This document shows positions 1 to 8,838 of a DNA stretch of 64,000 bases, piece after piece; position 1 is the stretch's first letter, and each line of letters starts with the position of its first letter. The DNA lies in the NCBI GenBank assembly GCA_035549015.1, contig DASZRW010000014.1, positions 1 to 64,000 on the forward strand, read 5' to 3'. The notes below the pieces were generated by a model that ran no database searches, was not told where the DNA came from, and was given only the letters and a program-made list of their open reading frames with translations. This stretch comes from JAFDZV01 sp035549015 (GTDB lineage: Bacteria > Bacteroidota > Ignavibacteria > OLB7). Made by a program: the position numbers and the translations under genes.

Positions 1-255
1 GGCATCAACGACGGTTGCAACCTGCTGGAGGAGGCTGTTGTAGAGGGTGATGCTGACGTGGCCGTTGGCTGCAAGGCTGTACGGGACCATCACTTCCCCA
101 CTCGTTGGGTTCGGAATGCCCTGCCCGAGACGGGTTGCGGCGGCGCCGGTTGTTGCATCCTCGACGCTTGAGGGAGGATCCTGCCGATGGACATGCGCTA
201 GCGGCAGCAGACGTCCCCGATCCGCCAGGAAGAGCCACCGATCCGCATCAGGCAT
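1..255 (-). CDS. Short protein with T9SS type-A-like C-terminal sorting domain, cut by the window edge
   Basis: The gene enters on the minus strand and runs off the left edge, so its stop codon is not visible. The 85 visible codons end in a typical T9SS CTD pattern: a linker, then IPNPTSGEVMVPYSL, then VSITLYNSLLQQV. Such domains direct export through the type IX system in Bacteroidota relatives. The chosen ATG overlaps the end of the cysteine hydrolase gene upstream, and GGAG lies about 10 nt before it, so translational coupling is plausible. Oddly, no signal peptide or passenger domain precedes the CTD. This could be a fragment or a short protein that borrows the fold. The frame is supported by the CTD match; the start is uncertain. 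Confidence 0.5.
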   Translation of the reverse strand, partial: MPDADRWLFLADRGRLLPLAHVHRQDPPSSVEDATTGAAATRLGQGIPNPTSGEVMVPYSLAANGHVSITLYNSLLQQVATVVDA

Positions 256-784
256 CCATCGCTATCTCCGCCGCCGGCTTCACGTCGATAACCGGCCCGA
301 AGTTGTTCATGAAGCTCAGCGTGCGGTTGTGATGGGCGATGGCCTGCTCCGCCGTGATGACACCGTCCACGGTGGAGTGAGCGTCCGAGGCCAGCGCCAC
401 CGCGTAACCGAGCGCCAGCGCCTGCCGCACGGTTGTATCGATGCAGCACTCGGTCTGCAGGCCGCAGACAATTATCCTGGTGATGCCGCGCTCGCCCAGG
501 ATCGCCCCCAGGTTGGTCTCGTGAAACGAGTTCGGCGTCCTCTTGCGTACGCGAAGATCCGCCCCGCTTGTCTGGAGCCCCTGCACGAGCTGCCACCCGG
601 CGCTCTCCGGCACCAACAGTCCCTCCTCCTCCTCGTGCTGGATAAGAACCACCGGAAGGCCGGCCTCGCGTGCCCGCCGGCTGAGGCGATTGATCCGATC
701 GAGAACACCGTCGATGCCGAACGCGGCTTCATCGCCGGAGCAGAGCGCCTGTTGCATGTCGATGATGAGAAGGGCTGTTGGCAT
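248..784 (-). CDS. Isochorismatase-family cysteine hydrolase
   Basis: This 178-residue protein has the family fold and catalytic triad: Asp9 in LLIIDMQ, Lys81 in RKRTPNSF, and Cys114 in CGLQTECCIDTT. Family members hydrolyse amides or vinyl ethers such as nicotinamide, N-carbamoyl compounds or isochorismate; the substrate cannot be read from the sequence. The length is normal for a single-domain cytoplasmic enzyme. The start at MPTALL was chosen because AGGGAGAA precedes it by a good distance, although the frame stays open a further 34 codons upstream. The gene stands alone apart from the slightly overlapping downstream T9SS-tagged frame. Confidence 0.9.
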   Translation of the reverse strand: MPTALLIIDMQQALCSGDEAAFGIDGVLDRINRLSRRAREAGLPVVLIQHEEEEGLLVPESAGWQLVQGLQTSGADLRVRKRTPNSFHETNLGAILGERGITRIIVCGLQTECCIDTTVRQALALGYAVALASDAHSTVDGVITAEQAIAHHNRTLSFMNNFGPVIDVKPAAEIAMDA

Positions 785-934
785 ATGGTTCTCCCTGAAG
801 CGTACGCCGTGCGGCGATCTCCGCTGCGGCAGGCACGCATGCTCCGATGATTTCCGTTGTTCGTTGTACCACTCCGATGGGACCACGCGGTCCGCATCCT
901 GTTCTCGGCGACGGAACGGCCCGGCGTTCGGCGT

Positions 935-1456
935 TCACCCCATTACCGAAAGGTACGCGCGCCACGGGCCAACCTCCTCGCGGTACTGCCTCGCCATGGT
1001 GCGCGCAATCTGAACCAGATGGCTCTGGTCGTGAGCAGCCCATGTTGCAAGCAACTGCCGCAGCGTGACCGGGCCGAACGCAGGATGTGTTCCCTGCCGG
1101 TCCAGGTCGCCCGGCGTCAGGTTCATCGCCTGCAAGGCCCGGATATTCCCGCTGCGCAGCTCGCTGAATTCATCCAGCAGTTCCCGGACGGACCTGCCGG
1201 TGCTCTCACGGAACTGGGCGAAGCGGTCGAACGGCGTGAACGTTCTGCCCGGCCCTTCCTCCAGGATCATCCGCGCCCGTGCGATCCAGTCCGAACGCTC
1301 GCCATGAATCAGATGGCCAAGCACGTCGAACGGACTCCATGTATCCAGGCCGTCCGTACAGCGGAGCCATTCCTCCGGCAATCCCTCCAGCATTGCGCGC
1401 AGCACTGCGGGCGTGCGGCCGAGAAGGTTCACGGCGTCGTTGATATCGTACTGCAT
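935..1456 (-). CDS. DinB-family protein (DinB_2-like)
   Basis: The 173-residue protein has the four-helix DinB pattern, with metal-ligand histidines in GHLIHGE (His48/His51) and AAHDQSH (His142/His146). The conserved region WSPFDVLGHLIHGE is typical. DinB proteins are metal-binding, often stress-induced, and frequently of unknown reaction; some are thiol-dependent transferases. The start MQYDIND was chosen because CGGAGAC lies just upstream; the longer start seven codons earlier has no ribosome binding site. It is a single-gene unit separated from both neighbours by spacers. Confidence 0.87.
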   Translation of the reverse strand: MQYDINDAVNLLGRTPAVLRAMLEGLPEEWLRCTDGLDTWSPFDVLGHLIHGERSDWIARARMILEEGPGRTFTPFDRFAQFRESTGRSVRELLDEFSELRSGNIRALQAMNLTPGDLDRQGTHPAFGPVTLRQLLATWAAHDQSHLVQIARTMARQYREEVGPWRAYLSVMG

Positions 1457-1691
1457 GGATGTCTCCGTTGTTCGCATGAGCCGAGGAAACGTGCGGAGGG
1501 AACTTCAGGAATTCGGATGGGATGGGAAAACGGCTCACCCGTCGGGTGGTACCCCGGTTTACAATTGAGAACTCCGAATAATCCCGCCATGCCTCCCATG
1601 TCTCACCTGCAACGGCAGGTGCGCCGAACGTGGAGCAGCCGCGGCGCCTCTTCGTCTCCCACGGAAATTCAAACTGCAACACTGCTCCCCG

Positions 1692-2312
1692 TTATCCTGC
1701 ATCACCACGATGCATGTACGCGATCACGATCGCCCGCATCTCCCCCACCTGCGAGGCATACAGCCCCCGCCGCGCTTCATCCGAAATTCCGGCGGCAACG
1801 GCTTCCGCTTCGGCGAGCACCTCCATGTCCTCCTCCGGATCTCCCAGATACCCATGCGGAAGCTCGTGCACGGCATACCCGATCCATCGGAGGATCGTCT
1901 CAACGAGACGGCAGCGCGCGATGTCGTCCGCCGGATTCAATCGTATCGCCTCGCGAAGATGCTCAGGCGTCCCAAGCCAGCGGTGCGGCTCCGCATCATC
2001 GGGCTCCATCTCGATCCAGCTCATCAGCACAGGCTTCACGAGCTTCTCGGAGAGCGGGTGAGGAAGGAGCATGTAGGTATCGTCATGCGATGAGATGAAG
2101 GTGTAGAGCCAGCTGACGAATTCCTTCTTCCGGCCGAACGGCCAGCCCGATCCCTGTTCGATGAAGAGATCCAGGTGAGCGAAGGCCTTCTTCCTCACCC
2201 CTTGTTCGAGCGCTTCACAGAACAGGGCATACTCGCTCCATGCCGGAACGGCGGAGGCGGACTGTGCGGCCTCGGCAAGCAGGTTGAAGGCGTTCTTTCT
2301 CCAGTAGTACAT
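1692..2312 (-). CDS. Hypothetical protein, mostly helical, about 206 residues
   Basis: I do not recognise the family. The protein starts MYYWRKNAF, looks soluble, is rich in Trp, Tyr and acidic residues, and appears largely helical. A segment LGTPEHLREAIRLNPADDIAR resembles a single TPR-like helix pair. There is no signal peptide or membrane segment. The frame stays open far upstream (to about 2831), but the composition before MYYW looks non-coding, so this ATG was preferred even though no strong ribosome binding site precedes it. It is divergent from the large secreted protein at 2602. A stem-loop at 1604-1621 lies about 70 nt beyond its stop. Confidence 0.6.
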   Translation of the reverse strand: MYYWRKNAFNLLAEAAQSASAVPAWSEYALFCEALEQGVRKKAFAHLDLFIEQGSGWPFGRKKEFVSWLYTFISSHDDTYMLLPHPLSEKLVKPVLMSWIEMEPDDAEPHRWLGTPEHLREAIRLNPADDIARCRLVETILRWIGYAVHELPHGYLGDPEEDMEVLAEAEAVAAGISDEARRGLYASQVGEMRAIVIAYMHRGDAG

Positions 2313-2601
2313 GGGATTGCGCCGATGGAACTCATGACCCCGGAAACGCTGCGCGGGTGCCCGCGTGGCCGGAGTAAACGGCAATCTACGGAGAGGCACC
2401 GCCCCGCCGGCGCCACTTCTTCCCCTTGCCGACCACCGCACCGATGCCGATATTCCGCCCGGAGCGAACCGGCATGCTCCCGAACATTCCGCGGATCCGG
2501 TGATGTACGCACCCGGCGCGCTACAGCATGGCATGGATCCGACGGAAACGATCATATGCCAGCGCTGAGAAGATTTCCGCGCTCCTGTGTTCCCTATTCG
2601 C

Positions 2602-5439
2602 ATGAATGCTCCCTGCCGACTTCTCCCGCATGCCCTGCTCCCGTTCGCCCTGCTCCTGGCGCTTACGGCCATGCCGCTTGCGTCGCAGCCGCTCACGGCA
2701 CAACCGCTCTCGGCACCGCCGGTGATCGAACGCATGTCGCCGATCCCGGCACCGAACACCAACATCGCGACGGAGTCCCAGATACAGTCCGCGGCGGCCG
2801 TGGGCCACATAACGCTCGCGGCCTGGGGCACATCGGTTACGGGCGTCTTCTCGCAAGAGTACTTTCGACCGGAGCTCTGGGCCGTCCTCTACCGCGACTC
2901 CACCCCCATCGCCCCCCCGGTACGGCTCCACGACGACTCCGCCCGGCCGCACGATGTGGTGGCCGTGTTGAACCTTCGCGACCGGTTCCTCGTGCTCTGG
3001 AACGACCGGCGCGCGGGACCGGGCACTCCGTTGATCGTTGGGAGACTGGTGGATACCACGGGAGCGTTTATCGGAACAGAGCAGCAGATTGCCCAGGGAT
3101 CGCTGTTGAGGGCCGACAGCGTCTGGCTGAGCCAGGATGGCGCAGGCTACCATCTGTCGTGGAAGGAGCGGACCGACAGCACCGACCATTACCGGCAGGT
3201 GCCGCTGAACCCGATGGGAGAGACGAATGGTCCGGCTGCCGATCTGGCCGGCTCCAACTTCGACGACGATCTCACCTATGGCATGCTTCCCGGCGCCCAC
3301 ATCCTGCGTGACACCACGAGAGGGAGCAGCTTCGTGCATGCGGACGGCCATACCGATCCGCGGCCGGTGGTCACGGCGCATCTCATCGCGCCGCACTATC
3401 TCAACCCGGACACATCGATCCTCGTAGCCGAGAGCGATCCCGGCGGCGCCATGACGCTGGCGACCTATCCGGACATTTTCACCGCAACGCCATCGCACAC
3501 CGTGCCGTTCACCATTCCAGGGCTGCGGCCGTTCCAGCCGGGCGATTCCGAGCATGTAGCGCTTGCCGCGATTGCGCGCGACGCCAGCGGACACGTGATT
3601 GCACTGGTGAACCACGAGAAGGTGGATCCCTCGGACGGCCATCAGGGAACCTATGGCGGCCGTATCGACCGCTGGACAATTCACGACGACGGATCGGTTG
3701 GGGACTCCGCACTGTTGATCGCGACCTATTCCTGGACCGACCGCTACTACTACGGGCAGGGGAACGACTCGTACGAGTACGGCAGAGATCTTGCACATGG
3801 CTTCATCTATGGTGACGACAACGCAACGCATCTGCGGTACGACTGGACCCAGTACGTCAGCTACCTGAACGGAGGCTCGAGTTCGCACCAGATTCACATC
3901 CATGTCTTCATCGACGCGTTCGGCAACCCGTACAGGATCGATCCCCGTATCGCCTCCGCCATCGGGAAGGACACACGCCAGCCCGTGGAAGTGCGGCGCT
4001 CCCCCCGCGCCTCCGATTCCAGTTGCATGGATGTGCATATCGCCGGAACGACGTGGCGCACCATCGCGATACCGCTGATGCCACGGGTGATGAACAGCGA
4101 CTACCACACGCCGGCTTTCATGCGACTCGGCGATACGCTCCTGGTGGCATGGTCCAATCAGAGAGTACAGGCGTTGCTGATGGTCCACACGTGGTCCCAG
4201 TCCACGCTCCCGCATGTGCTGCAGGTCCAGCCATTCGCCAGCAACGTCATGTTCGCAACGGACCAGTCCAAAGGGGAATCGTATCTCGAGAGCGCAACTC
4301 TGGCGCCGCTTCCGGATCGCTTCGTGGCGCAGCTGCGATACCGGCTCATGCGCCGGCACAACAACAACCTGGAGACATCTTCGGAGTTCACGCTCCTCAA
4401 TCGCGCAACGCCAACCAGGTGGGATTCGCTGCTGCACTGGGCGTATCCGGCTTCGGATCTCATTGTGCGCGATCTACCCTGCACACTGGAACCGGACTCC
4501 AACACTGTTCACGCCGCGTTCATCGGCCAGGGGAACAGGCTCTACCTTGCGGCGCTTGGCGGGGGCACGCCGCGCGTGGATACGCTTCCGATCGCCGACC
4601 CCGTTGCCGTGCTGCCGCTCGCCGATGGGCGGCGCGTGGTGATTCGCAACGGCTGGGGCCTGCACTGCCGCGGGGGCGCCGTACTGGACTCGTTCCGGCT
4701 TCCGGGCAATACCGGCAACATTCACGTTCGCTACCAGCGCCTGCGCGGCAATCGCATCCTCTGCTGGTACCCGCTCAATCCGGTGGACACCGCAGGCACC
4801 ATGCGCGACAGCCTGGTGCGCTTCGAGCTTCTCGACGCCGATGGCGCCTCGCTTGCCTCAGCGAGCGTCCATGCGCCCGGCAGCCGGTTCGATGCATTCA
4901 TCTGGGAACGGGGAGGCGATCGCGCGATCTTCGTTGCGTGGGGCGGCGCGCATGGAATCGCGGTGACGATGCTTGCGCCGAACCTGAGTATCCATATGGA
5001 TGATACGCTCCTGGCGGCAACGGACTCCGTGATCGCCTCACCGGTTGTGAGCCTTCGAGGGGACACGCTCTGGTCTGCATGGGAGGAGCAGTTGGATGGC
5101 TTCTCGATGATACGCGGCACGTTTCTCACGCTCCCGGAACGGATGCGTGTGGGAACGCTTCCCCTGGTTGGCGGCGCAGTCACCATGCGGAACCTGCATC
5201 CCAACCCTGCCAACGATCACGCAACGATCCAGGTGGAGGTTGCTGCCGAGGATATACTCCGCGTGGAGGTGTTCGATGCGCTCGGGCGCCGGGTAGCAAT
5301 GGCAGACGGGCTGCCGGCGGAGGCAGGCTTCTGGCAGTACGACATCGAGACCGCGGGGCTGCATCCGGGCGCCTATGGTATCGTTGTGAGCGGGATATCC
5401 GGGAGCCGTAGCACGGCGCGCATGGTGGTGGTGCATTGA
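2602..5439 (+). CDS. Large secreted protein with T9SS type-A sorting domain, function unknown
   Basis: This is a 945-residue exported protein. The N-terminus has a basic start, a leucine-rich core and a small-residue cleavage region (ALTAMPLASQ), which is a Sec signal. The body is rich in Trp, Tyr, Asp and beta-type patterns repeated at intervals, suggesting a propeller- or sandwich-like fold, but I recognise no catalytic motif. The last 80 or so residues are a T9SS type-A CTD: LHPNPANDHATIQVEV, VEVFDALGRRVAM, then LHPGAYGIVVSG. It is therefore expected to be secreted across the outer membrane and either released or anchored. The ATG at 2602 was preferred to an in-frame GTG five codons earlier; neither has a strong ribosome binding site. 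Confidence 0.85.
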   Translation: MNAPCRLLPHALLPFALLLALTAMPLASQPLTAQPLSAPPVIERMSPIPAPNTNIATESQIQSAAAVGHITLAAWGTSVTGVFSQEYFRPELWAVLYRDSTPIAPPVRLHDDSARPHDVVAVLNLRDRFLVLWNDRRAGPGTPLIVGRLVDTTGAFIGTEQQIAQGSLLRADSVWLSQDGAGYHLSWKERTDSTDHYRQVPLNPMGETNGPAADLAGSNFDDDLTYGMLPGAHILRDTTRGSSFVHADGHTDPRPVVTAHLIAPHYLNPDTSILVAESDPGGAMTLATYPDIFTATPSHTVPFTIPGLRPFQPGDSEHVALAAIARDASGHVIALVNHEKVDPSDGHQGTYGGRIDRWTIHDDGSVGDSALLIATYSWTDRYYYGQGNDSYEYGRDLAHGFIYGDDNATHLRYDWTQYVSYLNGGSSSHQIHIHVFIDAFGNPYRIDPRIASAIGKDTRQPVEVRRSPRASDSSCMDVHIAGTTWRTIAIPLMPRVMNSDYHTPAFMRLGDTLLVAWSNQRVQALLMVHTWSQSTLPHVLQVQPFASNVMFATDQSKGESYLESATLAPLPDRFVAQLRYRLMRRHNNNLETSSEFTLLNRATPTRWDSLLHWAYPASDLIVRDLPCTLEPDSNTVHAAFIGQGNRLYLAALGGGTPRVDTLPIADPVAVLPLADGRRVVIRNGWGLHCRGGAVLDSFRLPGNTGNIHVRYQRLRGNRILCWYPLNPVDTAGTMRDSLVRFELLDADGASLASASVHAPGSRFDAFIWERGGDRAIFVAWGGAHGIAVTMLAPNLSIHMDDTLLAATDSVIASPVVSLRGDTLWSAWEEQLDGFSMIRGTFLTLPERMRVGTLPLVGGAVTMRNLHPNPANDHATIQVEVAAEDILRVEVFDALGRRVAMADGLPAEAGFWQYDIETAGLHPGAYGIVVSGISGSRSTARMVVVH

Positions 5440-5524
5440 CCTGCGCCCCCGGAAAGGCCGGGCAGACACCTTCTGCGCTGCGTGCACGGCGAGGCAGGCA
5501 TGCGCGTGCATCATGTGCGGGCTC

Positions 5525-6016
5525 CTACGGCATTGCCGCAGGAGTTGGGGGAACGCTCCCGGGTGCGAGGAGGTAGAAGATATCGGTGCGGATGGAGGAG
5601 GGATCGTTGTTCCACTCCTCCTGCCAGTGGCCATACACTTCCCAGCTGGGCCCGGCGAGTCCGTAGCCATGCTCGCGAACCCATTGCAGTATCGCCGCGT
5701 GCGCGGCATGCATCCCACCGTACGGCCCGAAGTACGTGACCGCGGCAACAGGGCCGGCAGGTGTGGATGAGGCGACCACATCACCGCATCCGGCGAATGG
5801 TGCGGAAAGCTCAACGCCCACCTCCAGATTGATCTCGCCATCCAGATAGAGCGCCACATGCCGGCCGGCGCCGGCAACACCCCCCTCCTTCAGCGCCCGC
5901 CATACCGTGCCGCAGGCCTCCGGCACGACACGCGAAAGCTCCTGCCGGCGTGCACGACGGCGCACAACGGCAAGCGGAGTCCCCTCCTGATGCTCGAGTC
6001 GGATCTGGTATGCCAT
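5525..6016 (-). CDS. GyrI-like / AraC effector-binding-domain protein
   Basis: The 163-residue protein carries a stand-alone small-molecule-binding domain of the GyrI-like (SHS2/AraC effector-binding) type. Supporting patterns are HQEGTPLAVVRRRA at the N-terminus, VTYFGPYGGMHAAHAAI in the middle (the family's YxGPYxx-type motif), and GPSWEVYGHW followed by an acidic tail. Members bind amphipathic or toxic small molecules and some hydrolyse them; no DNA-binding domain is attached here. GGAGAAG sits 5 nt before the ATG. Its neighbour is the ferredoxin gene, upstream on the same strand with a gap of only 40 nt, so the two may be co-transcribed. Confidence 0.8.
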   Translation of the reverse strand: MAYQIRLEHQEGTPLAVVRRRARRQELSRVVPEACGTVWRALKEGGVAGAGRHVALYLDGEINLEVGVELSAPFAGCGDVVASSTPAGPVAAVTYFGPYGGMHAAHAAILQWVREHGYGLAGPSWEVYGHWQEEWNNDPSSIRTDIFYLLAPGSVPPTPAAMP

Positions 6017-6056
6017 TGCGACTTCTCCGGACCTGAGATGTATGCGACCCGCAGCC

Positions 6057-6374
6057 TCACGGGTTGATGATCACGTTGCCCGGCATGCGCGGCGGGCCAT
6101 CGCGCGGCCGCAGCGGCGCGGGCGGGTTGTTGACGAATGCAGGCGCGAGCCCGGTGTTGATCCGCGCCCACTGCGGCGACTCCGCCGCGGAGGCAACGAT
6201 GGACCCGACCGGACATTCCGGAAGACAGAGTCCGCAGTCGATGCAGGCCTCCGGGTCGATCACCATGAACGGTTCCCCCTGGTAGTCGCCCGGATAGATG
6301 CAGTCCACGGGGCAGACCGCCGCGCAGGCTGCATATCGTTCTCCGATACATCGTTCGGTAATCACGAAAGCCAT
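6057..6374 (-). CDS. Ferredoxin of the [3Fe-4S][4Fe-4S] (7Fe) type
   Basis: This 105-residue protein contains two cluster-binding regions. The first is CIGERYAACAAVCPVDC, with the usual second cysteine replaced by glutamate (C-x7-C-x3-CP); this favours a [3Fe-4S] cluster. The second is CIDCGLCLPECP, a full [4Fe-4S] motif. A longer C-terminal tail, rich in Pro and Arg, follows, as in Azotobacter-type 7Fe ferredoxins. It acts as a cytoplasmic electron carrier; the partner is unknown. The start MAFVITE was chosen for the GGGAG 8 nt upstream. It lies 40 nt upstream of the GyrI-like gene on the same strand. Confidence 0.9.
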   Translation of the reverse strand: MAFVITERCIGERYAACAAVCPVDCIYPGDYQGEPFMVIDPEACIDCGLCLPECPVGSIVASAAESPQWARINTGLAPAFVNNPPAPLRPRDGPPRMPGNVIINP

Positions 6375-6526
6375 GGTTTCAACTCCCAGCCGATTCGCAA
6401 CCCAGCCGCCCGCAGTACTGCGGTAGTACTGCATCGCAGGCGCGGCGCGGGCCGGCGGCACCTCTCATCGTTGGTGCGACATCGACGAACCTCGCGTGGC
6501 CCACTCCGCCGCGCGGGCGCTCCCGT

Positions 6527-6937
6527 TCACCCCTCGCGGCGGGCGGCGGCGGCACCTGCAACAAGCTTCTCGAGGACCTTCAGGTCCACATCGCCGAGCT
6601 TCCGGATGTAGAGACAGCCCTTCCCGGTCCTGTGCCTGCCGAGCTGCGCCAGCAGCTCCTCATGATCCGGCGCCGATCGCAAGCCGTACAGACTGATATC
6701 CCCCTTCCGGGAGGAGAAGCCAACCACGCACATGTCTCCCTCGCGGCCGCTCTCATACTTGTAGTGATAGCTGCCGAAGCCGACGATGCCTGTCCCCCAC
6801 ATTTTCGGCGGATGCCTGGAGGCCTTCTTCATCAACGCGGCCAGGGCCTCGCAGTCCTTGCGCCGCCCCTCGTCCTCGATCGCGGCCAGGTAGCTCTCCA
6901 CGCTTGCGTCCGTGGGCTTTGTCTTGTTCTCTGCCAT
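6527..6937 (-). CDS. DUF1801 (YdhG/YjbR-fold) protein
   Basis: The 136-residue protein matches the DUF1801 pattern: an early SVESYLAAI helix, DCEALAALMKKAS, then MWGTGIVGFGSYHYKY, a region ending ISLYGL, and LGRHRTGKGCLYIRKL near the C-terminus. The fold is frataxin/CyaY-like and the molecular role of the family is not established. There are no transmembrane or export signals, so it should be cytoplasmic. The start at MAENKTKP follows GGAAAG; the frame is open for 28 further codons upstream but those residues do not look coding. It is monocistronic. Confidence 0.85.
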   Translation of the reverse strand: MAENKTKPTDASVESYLAAIEDEGRRKDCEALAALMKKASRHPPKMWGTGIVGFGSYHYKYESGREGDMCVVGFSSRKGDISLYGLRSAPDHEELLAQLGRHRTGKGCLYIRKLGDVDLKVLEKLVAGAAAARREG

Positions 6938-7071
6938 TGCACTTTCCGACACGTGAATGTGATACCAACGGGGCGCGTGGATCGGCACCGCCCCTGTCGA
7001 GACAACAATAGCAACCGCCATCCTTTCTCGGAAGCGTACCTACTGCCGGACATCAACAAATCCGCGCCGTG

Positions 7072-8181
7072 CTATCCCAGCTCGATGATCTGCTCCAGAA
7101 TCCTGTGCGCCGTGCCGTCCGGACGCACCCCATCCTGGTTGGTCATCAGCGCGATGCCCACCGGCGTCATGCCGGAGGCGTAGCGGGTAAGCCCCACCCA
7201 GCTGGTGCATCCTCCCTTGTCCGTTGCGCCGTTCTTCGTCAGCGTCTGCACCGATGCAATGGTGGGGATCTGCCAGCCGAGCCCCATCGAGAAATTCAGC
7301 GGCTTGTTCCCCGGGCCCTCCGGGTTCTCGATCCAGATCGATGCGGTCTGCGCGATCGCCTGCTGCAGCGGCGTGAGCGTGCCGGCGTTCGCATCCAGTT
7401 CCATCGCCTGATACACCGCCGCCAGCCATGCCAGCATATCCTGCGCGCTGGATTTCAGGTCCGCTGCGTCCGTGATTGGAACCGCCCTGGAGTTCGTGTC
7501 ATACCCCTGCGCAAGCGTAGCACCGGAGGGGACATTGTCCGCTGCGAACGTATTGGGCATGCCGACCGGCGTTGTGATGACGTTGGAGAGAAGCGACGTA
7601 TATCCGCTGCCGGCCGCACCGGTGAGCGCAAAGCCGAGTGTGACGAAGCCGGCGCTGGAGTAGATCCACGAGCCCTGATTGCCGGCGAAACCGGACTGCC
7701 CGTTGTTCCACCATTCGATCTGCCGGCACGATGGCGGCTGGTCCGCAAAGAGCTGGATGGAGTAGGGCCCGTTCGCTTCGTCCGGCATGCCGGATGTCTG
7801 CGTGGCGAGATCGGCGAACGTAAGCCCGTCCCAGTATGCACCGGAGACACCGGTCTGCGAGCACCCCGGGTTGGTGAGCCAGGTGCCGGCCACGGTCTCG
7901 TTGAGAGCGCCGATGACATTCTCCACACTGAGGTATGCGGCAAGCGTCGCGGTGAAGACCTTGGTGACCGAACCAATCGCATACACCGTCTCGCTGGTAG
8001 GAGCGCCGCTCGTGCCCGCGGAGCCGTATCCGTAAAAACCGGGCACATCCGGGTTGTCGGGATAGAAGAGCGCGACCGAGATGCCGACATCGGCATCGGG
8101 ATGGGCCTTCTGCATCGATGCGAGCAATGCCTCGCATTGCGAATCCACGATGTTCTGAATCGTTGCGGGCTGCTGAGCCAT
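7072..8181 (-). CDS. Serine hydrolase of the beta-lactamase/PBP4* (class C-like) superfamily
   Basis: The 369-residue protein has the superfamily active-site elements: SVTK at 71-74 (SxxK, nucleophile and general base) and YSS at 174-176 (YxN/S). A KNGATDKGG segment near the end is a likely counterpart of the KTG strand. Members are esterases, peptidases or beta-lactamases; the substrate is not predictable. No signal peptide is visible at the chosen start, which has GGAG before it, nor in the upstream extension, so the enzyme appears cytoplasmic or uses another route. The upstream region contains a 16-bp palindrome also found upstream of the chitinase gene at almost the same distance. Confidence 0.88.
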   Translation of the reverse strand: MAQQPATIQNIVDSQCEALLASMQKAHPDADVGISVALFYPDNPDVPGFYGYGSAGTSGAPTSETVYAIGSVTKVFTATLAAYLSVENVIGALNETVAGTWLTNPGCSQTGVSGAYWDGLTFADLATQTSGMPDEANGPYSIQLFADQPPSCRQIEWWNNGQSGFAGNQGSWIYSSAGFVTLGFALTGAAGSGYTSLLSNVITTPVGMPNTFAADNVPSGATLAQGYDTNSRAVPITDAADLKSSAQDMLAWLAAVYQAMELDANAGTLTPLQQAIAQTASIWIENPEGPGNKPLNFSMGLGWQIPTIASVQTLTKNGATDKGGCTSWVGLTRYASGMTPVGIALMTNQDGVRPDGTAHRILEQIIELG

Positions 8182-8348
8182 TGAGATCTCCGGATTGTGA
8201 TTGAACGGTTGCGAACGTAGCCAATTCCGGCGTGCGCTCCGCACCGGGAACGATTGCCGCGGAGCACCGGTGCCGGATGCCGGCACATGCTGCGCCCCGC
8301 CTCGAGTCGGCGCCGCAGAAACGCAATGCAGCGCACGACACGTTTCAC

Positions 8349-8369
8349 AGATATCGTGCTGCGATATCT
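8349..8369. promoter_or_regulatory. Inverted repeat AGATATCG-N5-CGATATCT
   Basis: Two perfect 8-bp arms are separated by 5 bp, an operator-like size for a dimeric regulator. It lies 168 bp upstream of the serine hydrolase start. A related but weaker copy (TATCG-N5-CGATA) is present upstream of the chitinase gene at 58425-58439. Confidence 0.4.
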
Positions 8370-8456
8370 TGGTTCGCGACCCACGATGCGTCCGGCAGCG
8401 ATCATCCTCGCATCAGGCCAAATCATATTATCCCGCCACGCCTGAAATACGCAGCG

Positions 8457-8472
8457 GTACATTATCATGTAC
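8457..8472. promoter_or_regulatory. Palindrome GTACATTATCATGTAC
   Basis: Arms GTACAT and ATGTAC flank 4 bp. The identical 16 bases recur at 58400-58415. The distances to the downstream minus-strand start codons are 276 bp here and 277 bp there. This suggests a shared regulator binding site; the function is inferred. Confidence 0.45.
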
Positions 8473-8838
8473 TCCCGCCACAGCAGATCGGGAACATAAA
8501 TTCGCACGCAATCCAACTGAAGATGGGCCAACGAACCATCGCCGTCCATCCGGCCCGATCTTCCACACCGGCAAGCATCACAGCACCCGCAAACGCTCAC
8601 CCCCAACCGAACGCCCAGCATAGCCGGCGCCCGGCAACGACGGCACCACAACGGTGTACGGACCATGCACAGTCATATGTGGCGAACGCGGAGAGTACCG
8701 GATAGCCTGCTCGTGATTGTATTTCGCCGGCCGGAATGGCCACTCCTTCAACGAGGGCAGCAATCCTTACCACCCCAGACACCGGATTCAACAGACATCC
8801 GGATACATCATTATTCATTCATCGGAATGGAGACCATC

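Larger units (their letters stand above)
8182..8838. other. Divergent intergenic region, 657 bp
   Basis: The region separates the serine hydrolase (minus) from a secreted protein (plus). No credible reading frame was found. It holds two inverted repeats (listed separately) on the serine hydrolase side, and the ribosome binding site GGAG at 8829 for the plus-strand gene. No TAnnTTTG promoter was recognised. Confidence 0.6.

Noticed and set aside
1604..1621. Small hairpin CACCTGC-AACG-GCAGGTG as terminator of the hypothetical gene
   Set aside because: The stem is only 7 bp, there is no T-tract, and it is about 70 nt past the stop; too weak to list as a terminator.
857..2098. 413-codon plus-strand frame
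   Set aside because: It runs antisense to the DinB gene and the hypothetical gene, has an unnatural composition, and lacks a ribosome binding site or domain.
2521..4437. 638-codon minus-strand frame
   Set aside because: It is antisense to the secreted T9SS protein, which has a signal peptide and sorting domain.
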